From positions 1-19,848 of the forward strand of contig JAIRTY010000009.1 in the NCBI GenBank assembly GCA_031254715.1: 19,848 nucleotides of DNA, given 5' to 3'. Source of the DNA: Nocardiopsaceae bacterium (GTDB lineage Bacteria; Actinomycetota; Actinomycetes; Streptosporangiales; Streptosporangiaceae). Shown piece by piece: positions 7,158 through 14,351 of the stretch (the stretch's first letter is position 1; the number at the start of each line of letters is the position of its first letter). The notes beneath the pieces are model-generated. The model was not told where the DNA came from and did not search any database. It worked only from the letters and a program-made list of their open reading frames with translations. Both the position numbers and the translations under genes were made by a program.

Positions 7158-8215
7158 GATGTCACCCCCTCCGTGCCGGCCGGGACCGGATGAGCGGGGG
7201 TGCCTGGCCCCACGAACGGGCACGCGGTCACATGGCCGAGGCCCGCCGCGCCGGTGACCGGCGCCAGGGTCATGCTGACCCGCGTGCAGTCGTCCCGGCC
7301 GTAGCCGCACCGTGGCAGGAACGGGCAGCCCGGGGGCGGGTTGCGCAGATCAGGCGGCGAGCCGGGGATGCCGGCCAGCTCGCGGCGCTGCCCGCGCAGT
7401 GACGGGAACGAGTTGAGCAGGCCCTTGGTGTACGGGTGAGACGCCTCGTGCTGGATCGCCTGCGCCGAGCCGATCTCCAGCAGCTTCCCTGCGTACATGA
7501 CGGCGATCCGGTCCGCGAGCTCTAGCAGCAGGGAGAGGTCGTGGGTGATGAACAGGATCGAGAAGCGGAGGTCTTCCTTGAGCTCCACGATCTGGGCCAG
7601 GATGTCGCGCTGCACCACGACGTCGAGCGCTGTGGTCGGCTCATCCATGATCACGATCTCGGGGCCGGTGGCCAGCGCCATCGCGATCATGACCCGCTGC
7701 CGCATGCCGCCGGAGAGCTCGTGCGGGTAGCTCTTCAGCCTGGCCCGCGGGATGCCGACGAGGTCGAGCAGTTGCGCGGCCCGGTCCTCCGCCTCGTTCC
7801 GGGAGACGCGCAGGTGCACCCGGATCACGTCGACGAGCTGGCTCCGGACCGACAGCACCGGGTTGAGGGCGTTCATCGCGCTCTGGAAGACCATCGCGAT
7901 TTCCCGCCAGCGCAGGTGCTTCAGCTCATCCGGGGTCAGTCGCAGGATGTCCGCCGAACGCTCCGTGCGCCGGCCGTGATAGATGACCGCACCGCTGGTG
8001 ATCAGTGCCGGCGGCCGCAGCAGCCGGGCGGCCCCGTAGGCGAGCGTCGACTTGCCCGAGCCGCTCTCCCCGACCAGGCCGACTACCTCGCCCCGGTTCA
8101 TGTCGATGCCGACGTGGTCCACCGCGCGGACGTCGCCCGCCTGCGTCCGGTAGGCGACCGAGAAATCGCGGATCTCGAGCACCGGCCCGGACGCGGGTTC
8201 GCGCAGATCTGTCAT
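7154..8215 (-). CDS. ABC transporter ATP-binding protein, OppD/DppD type
   Basis: A 353-residue ATPase. Walker A GESGSGKST at 49-57, Q-loop Q111 in MVFQSAMNALNP (the SAMNALNP text is typical of OppD/DppD), signature LSGGMRQ at 167-173, Walker B VIMDEP at 188-193, H-loop H225. The C-terminal oligopeptide-transporter domain contains C297, C303, C310 and C332 in the CPF-x-PRC...ACPF pattern; in the mycobacterial OppABCD structure the corresponding cysteines hold an iron-sulfur cluster, so one is possible here. The ATG at 8215 overlaps the stop of the permease gene as ATGA; longer upstream frames run inside the permease gene and are not real. It pairs with the next ATPase to power the two permeases. 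Confidence 0.95.
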   Translation of the reverse strand: MTDLREPASGPVLEIRDFSVAYRTQAGDVRAVDHVGIDMNRGEVVGLVGESGSGKSTLAYGAARLLRPPALITSGAVIYHGRRTERSADILRLTPDELKHLRWREIAMVFQSAMNALNPVLSVRSQLVDVIRVHLRVSRNEAEDRAAQLLDLVGIPRARLKSYPHELSGGMRQRVMIAMALATGPEIVIMDEPTTALDVVVQRDILAQIVELKEDLRFSILFITHDLSLLLELADRIAVMYAGKLLEIGSAQAIQHEASHPYTKGLLNSFPSLRGQRRELAGIPGSPPDLRNPPPGCPFLPRCGYGRDDCTRVSMTLAPVTGAAGLGHVTACPFVGPGTPAHPVPAGTEGVTS

Positions 8216-9273
8216 CGGCCCGTACCTCCCGTCTCGCGCCTGGCGTCCAGCAGCGAGCTGCGGGAGAACGAGTGCAGGAAGGCGCCCAGGCGGCCGCGCT
8301 GCGGCTGCTCCGCCAGCAGGACCGGAGTCGGGTCGGTGGGCCGCACCCTGCGCCCGGCGATGGTGCTCGCATTGGCGGCGTCGCGCAGCCGCGGGTTGCC
8401 GAGCTCGTCGATCCCGGTATTCAGCAGCACCAGCCCGGTGCCCATGAACGCTACTGCGAGCCCCGGCGGCGCGAACCACCACCACGCGCCGAGCTGCAGG
8501 GCCTGCTGGCTCTGGGCCCAGTAGAGCATGGTGCCCAGGCTCCAGCTGGACAGGTCGGTCACGCCGATGAAGGCGAGGGCGACCGAGGCGCCGATCGCGT
8601 AGAGGACCGTGTTCACGAAGCTGGCGGCGATCAGGCCGGTCTGGTTCGGGATGATCTCGAAGGCCAGGATCCGCCAGGTCTTCTCGCCGGTCTCCCGGGA
8701 GGCGGCGATGAAGTCCCGGCCCCTGATCGCCATCGTCTGCGCGCGGATCAGCCGCGCTCCCCACGGCCAGCCCAGCAGGCTGAGGACCAGGATCGTCGAT
8801 GTCTGGCCCCGCTGGGTGAGGTAGCCGAGCAGCACGATGAGCAGCGGCAGTGCCGGGATCACCAGGAAGACGTTGCAGAGCAGCGACAGCAGCTCATCCC
8901 AGAAGCCGCCGAGGAAGGCGGCGGTCACGCCGACGATGACCGACAGCGCCGTCGCCACCACACCGACGATCAGCGCCAGCACGAGCGTCAGCCGGATGCC
9001 GACCAGCAGCTGTGAGAGCACGTCCTGCCCGCTCTGCGTGGTGCCGAGCAGATGCGCGGCGGACGGCGCCTGCATGGACAGGCTGGGCAGCGGATTCTGG
9101 AACGAGGGATCGTAGGGGGTGAGCAGCGGGCCGATGATGGCCGCGAGGATGAACAGCCCCATCAGGATGACGCCCACCTTGGCGTTAGCCGGCAGCCGCC
9201 GCCAGCGGCCGAGCTGCCGGGGCGGCGCGGACAGGGCGGACGGGTCGGCCGTAACGGGCAGTGCGGCAGTCAT
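8212..9273 (-). CDS. ABC transporter permease, OppC/DppC type
   Basis: A 353-residue inner-membrane subunit. After a 30-residue cytoplasmic leader the first helix (about 33-52) is followed by the extracytoplasmic HLLGTTQSGQDVLSQLL segment (74-90), the hallmark of OppC/DppC proteins (HxLGTDxxGRDVLSR). The remaining helices follow, with the cytoplasmic EAA-like loop around 186-210 (GRDFIAASRETGEKTWRIL) that contacts the ATPases. The last 45-50 residues after the IDELGNPRLR motif form a hydrophilic, Arg/Pro-rich cytoplasmic tail that is longer than usual. The ATG at 9273 overlaps the stop of the first permease as ATGA and its own stop overlaps the first ATPase gene as ATGA, so the four membrane-complex genes form one coupled unit. 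Confidence 0.94.
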   Translation of the reverse strand: MTAALPVTADPSALSAPPRQLGRWRRLPANAKVGVILMGLFILAAIIGPLLTPYDPSFQNPLPSLSMQAPSAAHLLGTTQSGQDVLSQLLVGIRLTLVLALIVGVVATALSVIVGVTAAFLGGFWDELLSLLCNVFLVIPALPLLIVLLGYLTQRGQTSTILVLSLLGWPWGARLIRAQTMAIRGRDFIAASRETGEKTWRILAFEIIPNQTGLIAASFVNTVLYAIGASVALAFIGVTDLSSWSLGTMLYWAQSQQALQLGAWWWFAPPGLAVAFMGTGLVLLNTGIDELGNPRLRDAANASTIAGRRVRPTDPTPVLLAEQPQRGRLGAFLHSFSRSSLLDARRETGGTGR

Positions 9274-10256
9274 CCGGTCACCTCCCGGGTCCGGGCGCGG
9301 GGATCGACGGCAACGATGACCAGGTCGATGATCAGGTTGGCGAGCAGCACGGCGAACGTGATGACCAGGAAGATCGCCTGCATCAGCGGGTAGTCGTTGG
9401 AGGAGACCGCGCTCAGCAGCAGCAGGCCGATGCCGGGGTAGGAGAAAACGATCTCCATGATCAGCGCCCCGGAGACCACGAAGCCGAGCGCGAGCCCGAA
9501 GCCCTGCAGTTGCGGGAGGAACGCGTTGCGTGCCGCGTAGCTGACCATCACCCGGCGGCCTGGCAGCCCCTTGGCCTGCCCGGCCAGCACGTAGTCCTCG
9601 CCGATGGTGGTGACCATCACGTTGCGCATCTGCAGCATCCAGCCGGCCAGCGAGGTGATGACGATGGTGAAGGCCGGCAGGATCGAGTGGCCGACCGCGC
9701 TGCTGATGAACGGCCAGTTCAGGCCCGGGATCACCGTCTGCGAGAAGCCCTGGGCGATCGGGAAGATATGCAGGGTGACCCCGAGCAGGTCCAGCAGGAT
9801 CAGCGCCAGGAAGAAGTATGGGATCGCCTGCAGGAACATCAGGCCCGGCAGCGCCTTGTCCAGCCAGCCGCCGTGCCGCCACGCGGCGAGCACGCCAAGC
9901 CCGGTGCCGACGGCGAAAGCGATGACGGTGGCGGTCCCCACCAGGGTGAGGGTCCATGGGATGGTCTCCCTGAGCAGGCTGCCGACCGACGCCGGGTACT
10001 CGCTGACCGAGGTGCCGAAATTGAAATGCGCGATGTCGGTCAGGTACGCGCCGTACTGATGCCAGAGCGACCCGGCGTGACCCACGCCGAGCAGCGCCTC
10101 GATGGCCTTGTAGGCCGCTGGCTGCAGGTTCGGGAACTTCGCCATGATGGCCTGGACGGCGTTGCCCGGCATCGCGCGCGGGATGAAGAAGTTCAGCGTC
10201 AGCGCGACCCACGCGGCCACCAGGTAAAAGACCAGACGGCGGGCGATGAAGTACAT
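9270..10256 (-). CDS. ABC transporter permease, OppB/DppB type
   Basis: A 328-residue inner-membrane subunit with the usual OppB layout: an N-terminal helix (MYFIARRLVFYLVAAWVALT, 1-20) followed by FFIPRAMPGNA, where the family has (F/L)xxPGDP. A large extracytoplasmic loop containing FNFGTSVSEYPASV (78-91) follows, then the transmembrane core from about 99. The EAA-like coupling loop GEDYVLAGQAKGLPGRRV is at 219-236, and IMEIVFSYPGIGLLLLSAV lies near the C-terminus. The ATG at 10256 has AGGAGG ten bases upstream that overlaps the stop region of the LacI gene, eight bases away, so the regulator and transporter are probably co-transcribed. It overlaps the second permease gene as ATGA. Confidence 0.95.
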   Translation of the reverse strand: MYFIARRLVFYLVAAWVALTLNFFIPRAMPGNAVQAIMAKFPNLQPAAYKAIEALLGVGHAGSLWHQYGAYLTDIAHFNFGTSVSEYPASVGSLLRETIPWTLTLVGTATVIAFAVGTGLGVLAAWRHGGWLDKALPGLMFLQAIPYFFLALILLDLLGVTLHIFPIAQGFSQTVIPGLNWPFISSAVGHSILPAFTIVITSLAGWMLQMRNVMVTTIGEDYVLAGQAKGLPGRRVMVSYAARNAFLPQLQGFGLALGFVVSGALIMEIVFSYPGIGLLLLSAVSSNDYPLMQAIFLVITFAVLLANLIIDLVIVAVDPRARTREVTG

Positions 10257-10264
10257 GTGCCCTC

Positions 10265-11395
10265 CTAGTCAGCGACGGCGGCCGGCTGCCCGGACCTGGC
10301 GGGGGCTAACGGGGCCCGGCCGGTCCGGAGCGGTGGTACCTGCCGCCGGGTCAGCGTGCCGGGCGGGCAGCCGCAGCTGGAGCGCAGCACCAGCTCGGTG
10401 GGCAGCAGCTCCACTTCCGGCGGCAGGCCCGGGTCAGCGATCCGGTCGAGCAGGCGGATGCACGCCCGTTCTCCCAGCAGCCGCATCGGCTGCTGGACGG
10501 TCGTCAGCGGCGGGTCGTAGAGGCTGGCAGGGAACATGTCGTCGAAGCCGACCACGGCCACGTGCTCCGGCACCCGCACGCCCGCCCGGGCGAACGCCCT
10601 GAGCACCCCGATGGCCATCTCGTCGTTCGCGCACACGACCGCGTCCGGGAGCACGGCACCGCAGGTAGCCAGCAGGGCGACGCCCGCTTCCTCGCCGCTG
10701 CGGACCGTGAACCGGCCCTGGGAGGAGCCGACCAGCTGGCAGCCGGGGGTGGCGGCCACCAGTTCGCTGAGCGCCGTCCGCCGCTCCATGGCGTCGGGAG
10801 CGCTCGGCGGGCCGTCGACGTGGTAGAGCCGCCGCTTGCCGTGATCGGCGATGAGGTGAGTCACGAGCGCGGCCGAGCCGGCCCGGTTGTCGGCGGCCAC
10901 GACGTCGGCCGCCCGCTCCCCGGGGCTGCCGGCGACCACGACCACCGGCAGCCGCTTGGACAGGCTCGCGATGACCCGCGAGGGGACGATTCCCTCGCCG
11001 ATGAGCAGGCCGTCAACCTGGCCGGAGAGCCGGAGCAGCCGGGGCACGTCCGGGTCGCCGGCCTCCCGGAGGTAGGTGATGAGCAGCGACCAGTCGTTCT
11101 CGCGGAGGCGGGCCTCGACGCCACGCAGGACCTGGTCGTAGAAGAGCAGGGTCACGCTTTCGATGTCGTTCTGCTCTTTCGGCGACTGGCGCTCCACGCC
11201 CACCAGGCCGATCACGTTCTTCCGGCGGCGGGAAAGGCTCTGCGCGGCGCCATCGGGAACGTAGCCGAGTTTCTCGATCACCTGCTGAACGCGGGCGCGG
11301 GTGCTGTCGCGCACCCGGTCCTGGCCGTGAATGACCCGGGAGACCGTTGCCGTGGAGACGCCTGCCAGGCGCGCCACGTCATAGAGGGTTACCAC
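10265..11395 (-). CDS. LacI-family transcriptional regulator
   Basis: A 376-residue regulator. The N-terminal HTH is VTLYDVARLAGVSTATVSRVI (residues 2-22), followed by the hinge helix around 48-57 (DGAAQSLSRR). The periplasmic-binding-like sensor domain runs from NVIGLVGV (60-67) to about 330 and includes VVCANDEMAIGVLRA and VAVVGFDD, the usual family text. An unusual 30-40 residue Pro/Arg-rich tail follows LRSSCG. The chosen start is GTG at 11395, one residue before the canonical HTH and with GGGGGA about eight bases upstream; the ATG at 11455 would put 20 non-family residues in front and begins within the operator zone. It likely represses its own operon and the divergent glucosidase gene and is relieved by a sugar. 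It resembles CebR-type cellobiose regulators in context, but the ligand is not proven. Confidence 0.93.
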   Translation of the reverse strand: MVTLYDVARLAGVSTATVSRVIHGQDRVRDSTRARVQQVIEKLGYVPDGAAQSLSRRRKNVIGLVGVERQSPKEQNDIESVTLLFYDQVLRGVEARLRENDWSLLITYLREAGDPDVPRLLRLSGQVDGLLIGEGIVPSRVIASLSKRLPVVVVAGSPGERAADVVAADNRAGSAALVTHLIADHGKRRLYHVDGPPSAPDAMERRTALSELVAATPGCQLVGSSQGRFTVRSGEEAGVALLATCGAVLPDAVVCANDEMAIGVLRAFARAGVRVPEHVAVVGFDDMFPASLYDPPLTTVQQPMRLLGERACIRLLDRIADPGLPPEVELLPTELVLRSSCGCPPGTLTRRQVPPLRTGRAPLAPARSGQPAAVAD

Positions 11396-11453
11396 GGGCC
11401 ATCCCCCAGCCTCGCAGGGTAATTCCGCCAGGGTTAAGGGCGGAACATATGGC

Positions 11454-11469
11454 ATCTAACCGCTTACAT
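11454..11469. promoter_or_regulatory. LacI operator candidate, LacI-proximal box
   Basis: The box ATCTAACCGCTTACA (11454-11468) contains TAACCGCTTA, a TAAGCGCTTA palindrome with one changed base. It differs at one of 15 positions from the second box 23 bp away. It sits at the upstream edge of the LacI gene and over the presumed -35 region of the glucosidase promoter. LacI-family proteins bind such CG-centred palindromes. The assignment to the neighbouring regulator is inference from position. Confidence 0.65.
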
Positions 11470-11493
11470 CCGGGCGATCTAAGCGCTTACACT
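11464..11493 (+). promoter_or_regulatory. Candidate promoter of the beta-glucosidase gene
   Basis: TTACAT (11464-11469) and TACACT (11488-11493) are separated by 18 bp and resemble housekeeping -35 and -10 elements. The transcript would begin near 11500 and carry a leader of about 73 bases with a strong ribosome-binding site AAGGAGG (11562-11568) just before the ATG. The operator boxes overlap it. The leftward LacI promoter must lie in the same interval, but no unambiguous elements could be picked. Confidence 0.4.
11477..11492. promoter_or_regulatory. LacI operator candidate, glucosidase-proximal box
   Basis: The box ATCTAAGCGCTTACA (11477-11491) contains the perfect 10-bp palindrome TAAGCGCTTA (11480-11489) with the CG centre typical of LacI-family operators. 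It lies between the proposed -35 and -10 of the glucosidase promoter and would block RNA polymerase when occupied. Its 23-bp spacing from the first box is close to two helical turns, so two dimers could bind the same DNA face. Confidence 0.75.
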
Positions 11494-11572
11494 AGGTCCC
11501 GCCCCAAGGGCCGTCAATAGCTGGCCGTGAGCTCCCGGCCGGCCGGCACCGAACGGCAGCCAAGGAGGGCCC

Positions 11573-12976
11573 ATGACCGCAGCGGGACCTGGCACGGACG
11601 GTGTACTGCGCTTCCCGCCAGGTTTCGCCTGGGGCGCAGCGACCGCCGCCTACCAGATCGAGGGAGCGGCCGGCGTCGACGGCAGGGGGCCGTCGATCTG
11701 GGACACGTTCAGCCACGCGCCGGGCAACATCCAGCGCGGGGATACCGGCGACATCGCCTGCGACTCCTACCATCGCTACCGCGACGACGTGGCGCTGATG
11801 GCCTCGCTCGGCCTCAACTCCTACCGGTTCTCGATCTCCTGGTCCCGGGTGCAGCCGGCCGGCCGCGGGCAGGTGAACCAGAAGGGCCTGGACTACTACC
11901 GGGCGCTGCTGGACGAGCTGGCCGACCATGGCATCGCCGCCACCGCCACCCTCTATCACTGGGATCTTCCCCAGCGGCTCGAGGATGAGGGCGGCTGGAC
12001 GGTGCGCAGCACCGCCGAGCGCTTCGCCGATTACGCGGGGATCATGGCGGAGGCGCTGGGCGACGGGGTCAGCCGCTGGATCACGCTGAACGAGCCGCAG
12101 GTCGCTGCGAGCCACGGTTACCGCACCGGCCAGCACGCCCCGGGAGTCAGGGACAGCGCCGCCGCGGCCGCCGCCACCCATCATCTGCTGCTCGGCCACG
12201 GGCTGGCTGCCCAGGCACTGCGCAGCACCCTGCCGGACGGCGCCGCCGTCGGCATCACGCTTGATCTCCATCCGGTCCGCGTGCTGGGCGAGCGGACGGC
12301 CGCGCTGGAACAGGCGGAGACGGTCATCGACGCCGAGCTGAACGGCCTGTTCCTGGAGCCGTTGCTGCGCGGCAGCTACCCGGGTGCCGCCCGGCCGGAA
12401 CTGGTGCCGCAGCCGCCGGTCATCGCCGCTGGCGACCTGGAGCTGATCAGCGCACCGCTCGGTTTCCTCGGCGTCAACTACTACGCCCCCGTCTACCTGC
12501 GCGCCGGCGACGCGGATGACCTGCGGCGCTACGAGGAGCCCAGCGGCAGCGGGGTGCCGGGCGTGGTCGCGTACCGGCCGGAGCCGCTCACCCCCATGGG
12601 CTGGGCCGTCGACCCCGACGGCCTCTATCAGCTGCTGCTGCGGTTGTCCCGGGACGCTCCCGGCCTGCCCCTCTACGTCACCGAGAACGGCCGCGCCGCC
12701 GAGGACTATGTGGACCCGGACGGCGAGGTCAACGACGTTGAACGGGTCGACTACCTGCACGAGCACCTGATCGCAGCCGCCCGGGCCAGCAACGACGGCG
12801 CACACCTGGCCGGTTACTTCGTCTGGTCGCTGCTCGACAACTTCGAGTGGGGCTGGGGATACCAGAAGCGGTTCGGCATCGTCTACGTCGATTTCGGGAC
12901 CCAGCGCAGGATTCCCAAGGCCAGCGCCCGGTTCTACGCCACCGTGGTGCGGGCCAACGCGGTACCCGCCCGATGA
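11573..12976 (+). CDS. GH1 beta-glucosidase
   Basis: A 467-residue glycoside hydrolase family 1 enzyme of normal length. It starts with the family segment FAWGAATAAYQIEGA (18-32). The acid/base glutamate is E174 in TLNEP (171-175) and the nucleophile is E371 in YVTENG (368-373). Substrate-site residues include YHWDLPQ (128-134) and the DNFEWGWGY loop near 422-430 with E425, which holds the O4/O6 of the non-reducing glucose. There is no signal peptide, so the enzyme is cytoplasmic and acts on imported di- or oligosaccharides or aryl glycosides. The ATG at 11573 has AAGGAGG four bases upstream. It is transcribed divergently from the LacI regulator and transporter genes and shares their operators. 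Glucosidase is the usual activity; galactosidase or fucosidase side activities cannot be excluded. Confidence 0.96.
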   Translation: MTAAGPGTDGVLRFPPGFAWGAATAAYQIEGAAGVDGRGPSIWDTFSHAPGNIQRGDTGDIACDSYHRYRDDVALMASLGLNSYRFSISWSRVQPAGRGQVNQKGLDYYRALLDELADHGIAATATLYHWDLPQRLEDEGGWTVRSTAERFADYAGIMAEALGDGVSRWITLNEPQVAASHGYRTGQHAPGVRDSAAAAAATHHLLLGHGLAAQALRSTLPDGAAVGITLDLHPVRVLGERTAALEQAETVIDAELNGLFLEPLLRGSYPGAARPELVPQPPVIAAGDLELISAPLGFLGVNYYAPVYLRAGDADDLRRYEEPSGSGVPGVVAYRPEPLTPMGWAVDPDGLYQLLLRLSRDAPGLPLYVTENGRAAEDYVDPDGEVNDVERVDYLHEHLIAAARASNDGAHLAGYFVWSLLDNFEWGWGYQKRFGIVYVDFGTQRRIPKASARFYATVVRANAVPAR

Positions 12977-13058
12977 GCGTGGCTGGCCACCGATGAGTTG
13001 GCCGGCCGGGCCCGGTCTACCCACCGCAGGCTGTGCACATCCGCGGTGAGGAGGCCTC

Positions 13059-13742
13059 ATGACCAGCGCACTACCGCCCGTCGTCGACGCCGGCACCTGG
13101 CAGCGCCAGCTCGACGCACTGCGTGCCAGGGAAAAGGCGGCGACCCGGGAACTCGACGCGATCGCCGCGCAGCGCCGCCGGCTGCCGATGGTCAGGATGC
13201 CCGACTACACCCTGGCGGGCGAGGAGGGGCCGGTCCGGCTGGCCGGCGTCTTCGGCGGCAGGTCACAGCTGATCGTCTACAACCACATGTGGTTCCCGGG
13301 CGAGCAGTGGCAGTGCCCGGGCTGCACCGGGTTCACCTCGCAGTTCACCCGGCTGGAGTTCCTGGACAGCTACGACGCCAGGTTCGTCATCGTCACCCAG
13401 GGCCCCATCGGCGAGGCACTCGCGTACAAGCGGCGGGTGGGGAACCAGATGACCTGGTACTCCACGGCGGACAGCTCGTTCGGCAGCGACGTCGGCGCGC
13501 CGCCGGGCGGCGGCTTCGCCGTCAACGTGTTCCTGCGCGACGGCGACACCGTGTATCGCACCTGGCACACCAACGGCCGGGGCACCGAGCAGCTCAGTCA
13601 CAGCTTCCCGCTGATCGACCTGCTGCCCTACGGGCGGCAGGAGGAATGGCAGGACTCGCCCCAGGGCTGGCCGCAGTCGCCCACCTACAGCCGGTGGGCA
13701 GGCTCGCAGGACATTGCCGCGGCCTACGGGCCAGGTGACTGA
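13059..13742 (+). CDS. DUF899 family thioredoxin-like protein
   Basis: A 227-residue protein with the DUF899 layout: an N-terminal helix with REKAATRELDAIAAQRRRLPMV (24-45), the LIVYNHMW strand (71-78), a CPGC motif at 86-89 in the thioredoxin active-site position, LRDGDTVYRTWHT (near 165-180) and the C-terminal DLLPYGRQEEW segment. No signal peptide, so it is cytoplasmic. The family is annotated only by similarity to thioredoxin-fold proteins; a redox or detoxification role is plausible because of the CxxC, but the reaction is not known. The ATG at 13059 has GAGGAGG about five bases upstream. An HxlR regulator follows after 52 bp on the same strand, and DUF899 genes often sit beside small regulators of this sort. 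Confidence 0.9.
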   Translation: MTSALPPVVDAGTWQRQLDALRAREKAATRELDAIAAQRRRLPMVRMPDYTLAGEEGPVRLAGVFGGRSQLIVYNHMWFPGEQWQCPGCTGFTSQFTRLEFLDSYDARFVIVTQGPIGEALAYKRRVGNQMTWYSTADSSFGSDVGAPPGGGFAVNVFLRDGDTVYRTWHTNGRGTEQLSHSFPLIDLLPYGRQEEWQDSPQGWPQSPTYSRWAGSQDIAAAYGPGD

Positions 13743-13759
13743 GGACTTTACGGTGATGG

Positions 13760-13788
13760 TTGCTAGGTCTGTCAGCCAGACCTAGCAT
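13760..13788 (+). promoter_or_regulatory. HxlR promoter embedded in a perfect inverted repeat
   Basis: TGCTAGGTCTG (13761-13771) and its exact reverse complement (13777-13787) are separated by five bases. TTGCTA (13760-13765) and TAGCAT (13783-13788) are 17 bp apart and fit -35 and -10 elements lying in the two arms. The predicted start of transcription falls at about 13795, the A of the HxlR ATG, so the mRNA may be leaderless; no Shine-Dalgarno sequence is visible. HxlR proteins bind such palindromes as dimers, so this is a good autoregulatory operator. Confidence 0.7.
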
Positions 13789-13794
13789 GAGAGC

Positions 13795-14271
13795 ATGCCT
13801 CGGCCCTGGGTCCTGGACTACAACTCCGACAACTGCCCGGTCGGCGCGGCGGTCGGCATCATCGGGGAGAAGTGGACCTTCCTGGTCCTGCGCGAGGTGT
13901 TCAGCGGTGTCCGCCGGTTCGATGACCTGCAGCGCCGCACCCAGGCGCCGCGGCAGGTGCTGAGTGACCGGCTGGCGCGGCTCGTCCGGGACGGGCTGCT
14001 GCGGAAGGTGCCCTACCAGGAGCACGGGCAGCGCCGGCGTCACGAGTACCGCCTCACCCCGAAGGGGCTCGATCTCTACCCGATCCTGGTCGCCCTCATG
14101 GAATGGGGCGACAAGCACGCCACCGGGCCCGCCGGGCCGGCGACCGTGCTCACCCACCGCGACTGCGGAGCGCGGGTGGGGATCGGGCTCACCTGCTCCG
14201 CCGGGCACGCGCTCGGGTCGGCGCGGGAGGTCACCCCGCTGCCGGGCCCGGGCGCGCGCAAGATCGCCTGA
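13795..14271 (+). CDS. HxlR-family winged-helix regulator
   Basis: A 158-residue regulator. NCPVGAAVGIIGEKWTFLVLRE (13-34) is the family's N-terminal signature, with C14 at the position where many members sense reactive electrophiles or oxidants. The winged helix continues through RFDDLQRRTQAPRQVLSDRLARLVRDGLL (41-69), the wing RRRHEYRLTPKG (80-91) and a dimerisation helix ending at WGDKHA. A C-terminal extension of about 45 residues, with C124 and C134 in a HRDCG...GLTCSAGH pattern, could form a small metal or thiol site. Start is ATG at 13795, directly downstream of a promoter-palindrome and probably leaderless. It follows the DUF899 gene and may regulate it, the sigma factor gene 80 bp downstream, or only itself. 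Confidence 0.92.
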   Translation: MPRPWVLDYNSDNCPVGAAVGIIGEKWTFLVLREVFSGVRRFDDLQRRTQAPRQVLSDRLARLVRDGLLRKVPYQEHGQRRRHEYRLTPKGLDLYPILVALMEWGDKHATGPAGPATVLTHRDCGARVGIGLTCSAGHALGSAREVTPLPGPGARKIA

Positions 14272-14351
14272 CTGGCGAACGGGCGGCCTGACAGTCTGGC
14301 GCGGTATCTCGTCGGACTGGTGAGGACAGGCGCGGCGAAGGGGGCGGCACG

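Noticed and set aside
12979..12990. GTGGC/GCCAC repeat just after the GH1 stop as a terminator
   Set aside because: Only five base pairs with a two-base loop, too small to form a stable hairpin.
11492..13096. 534-residue open frame on the minus strand opposite the GH1 gene
   Set aside because: It is the mirror frame of a clear GH1 gene with catalytic motifs; the translation is not protein-like.
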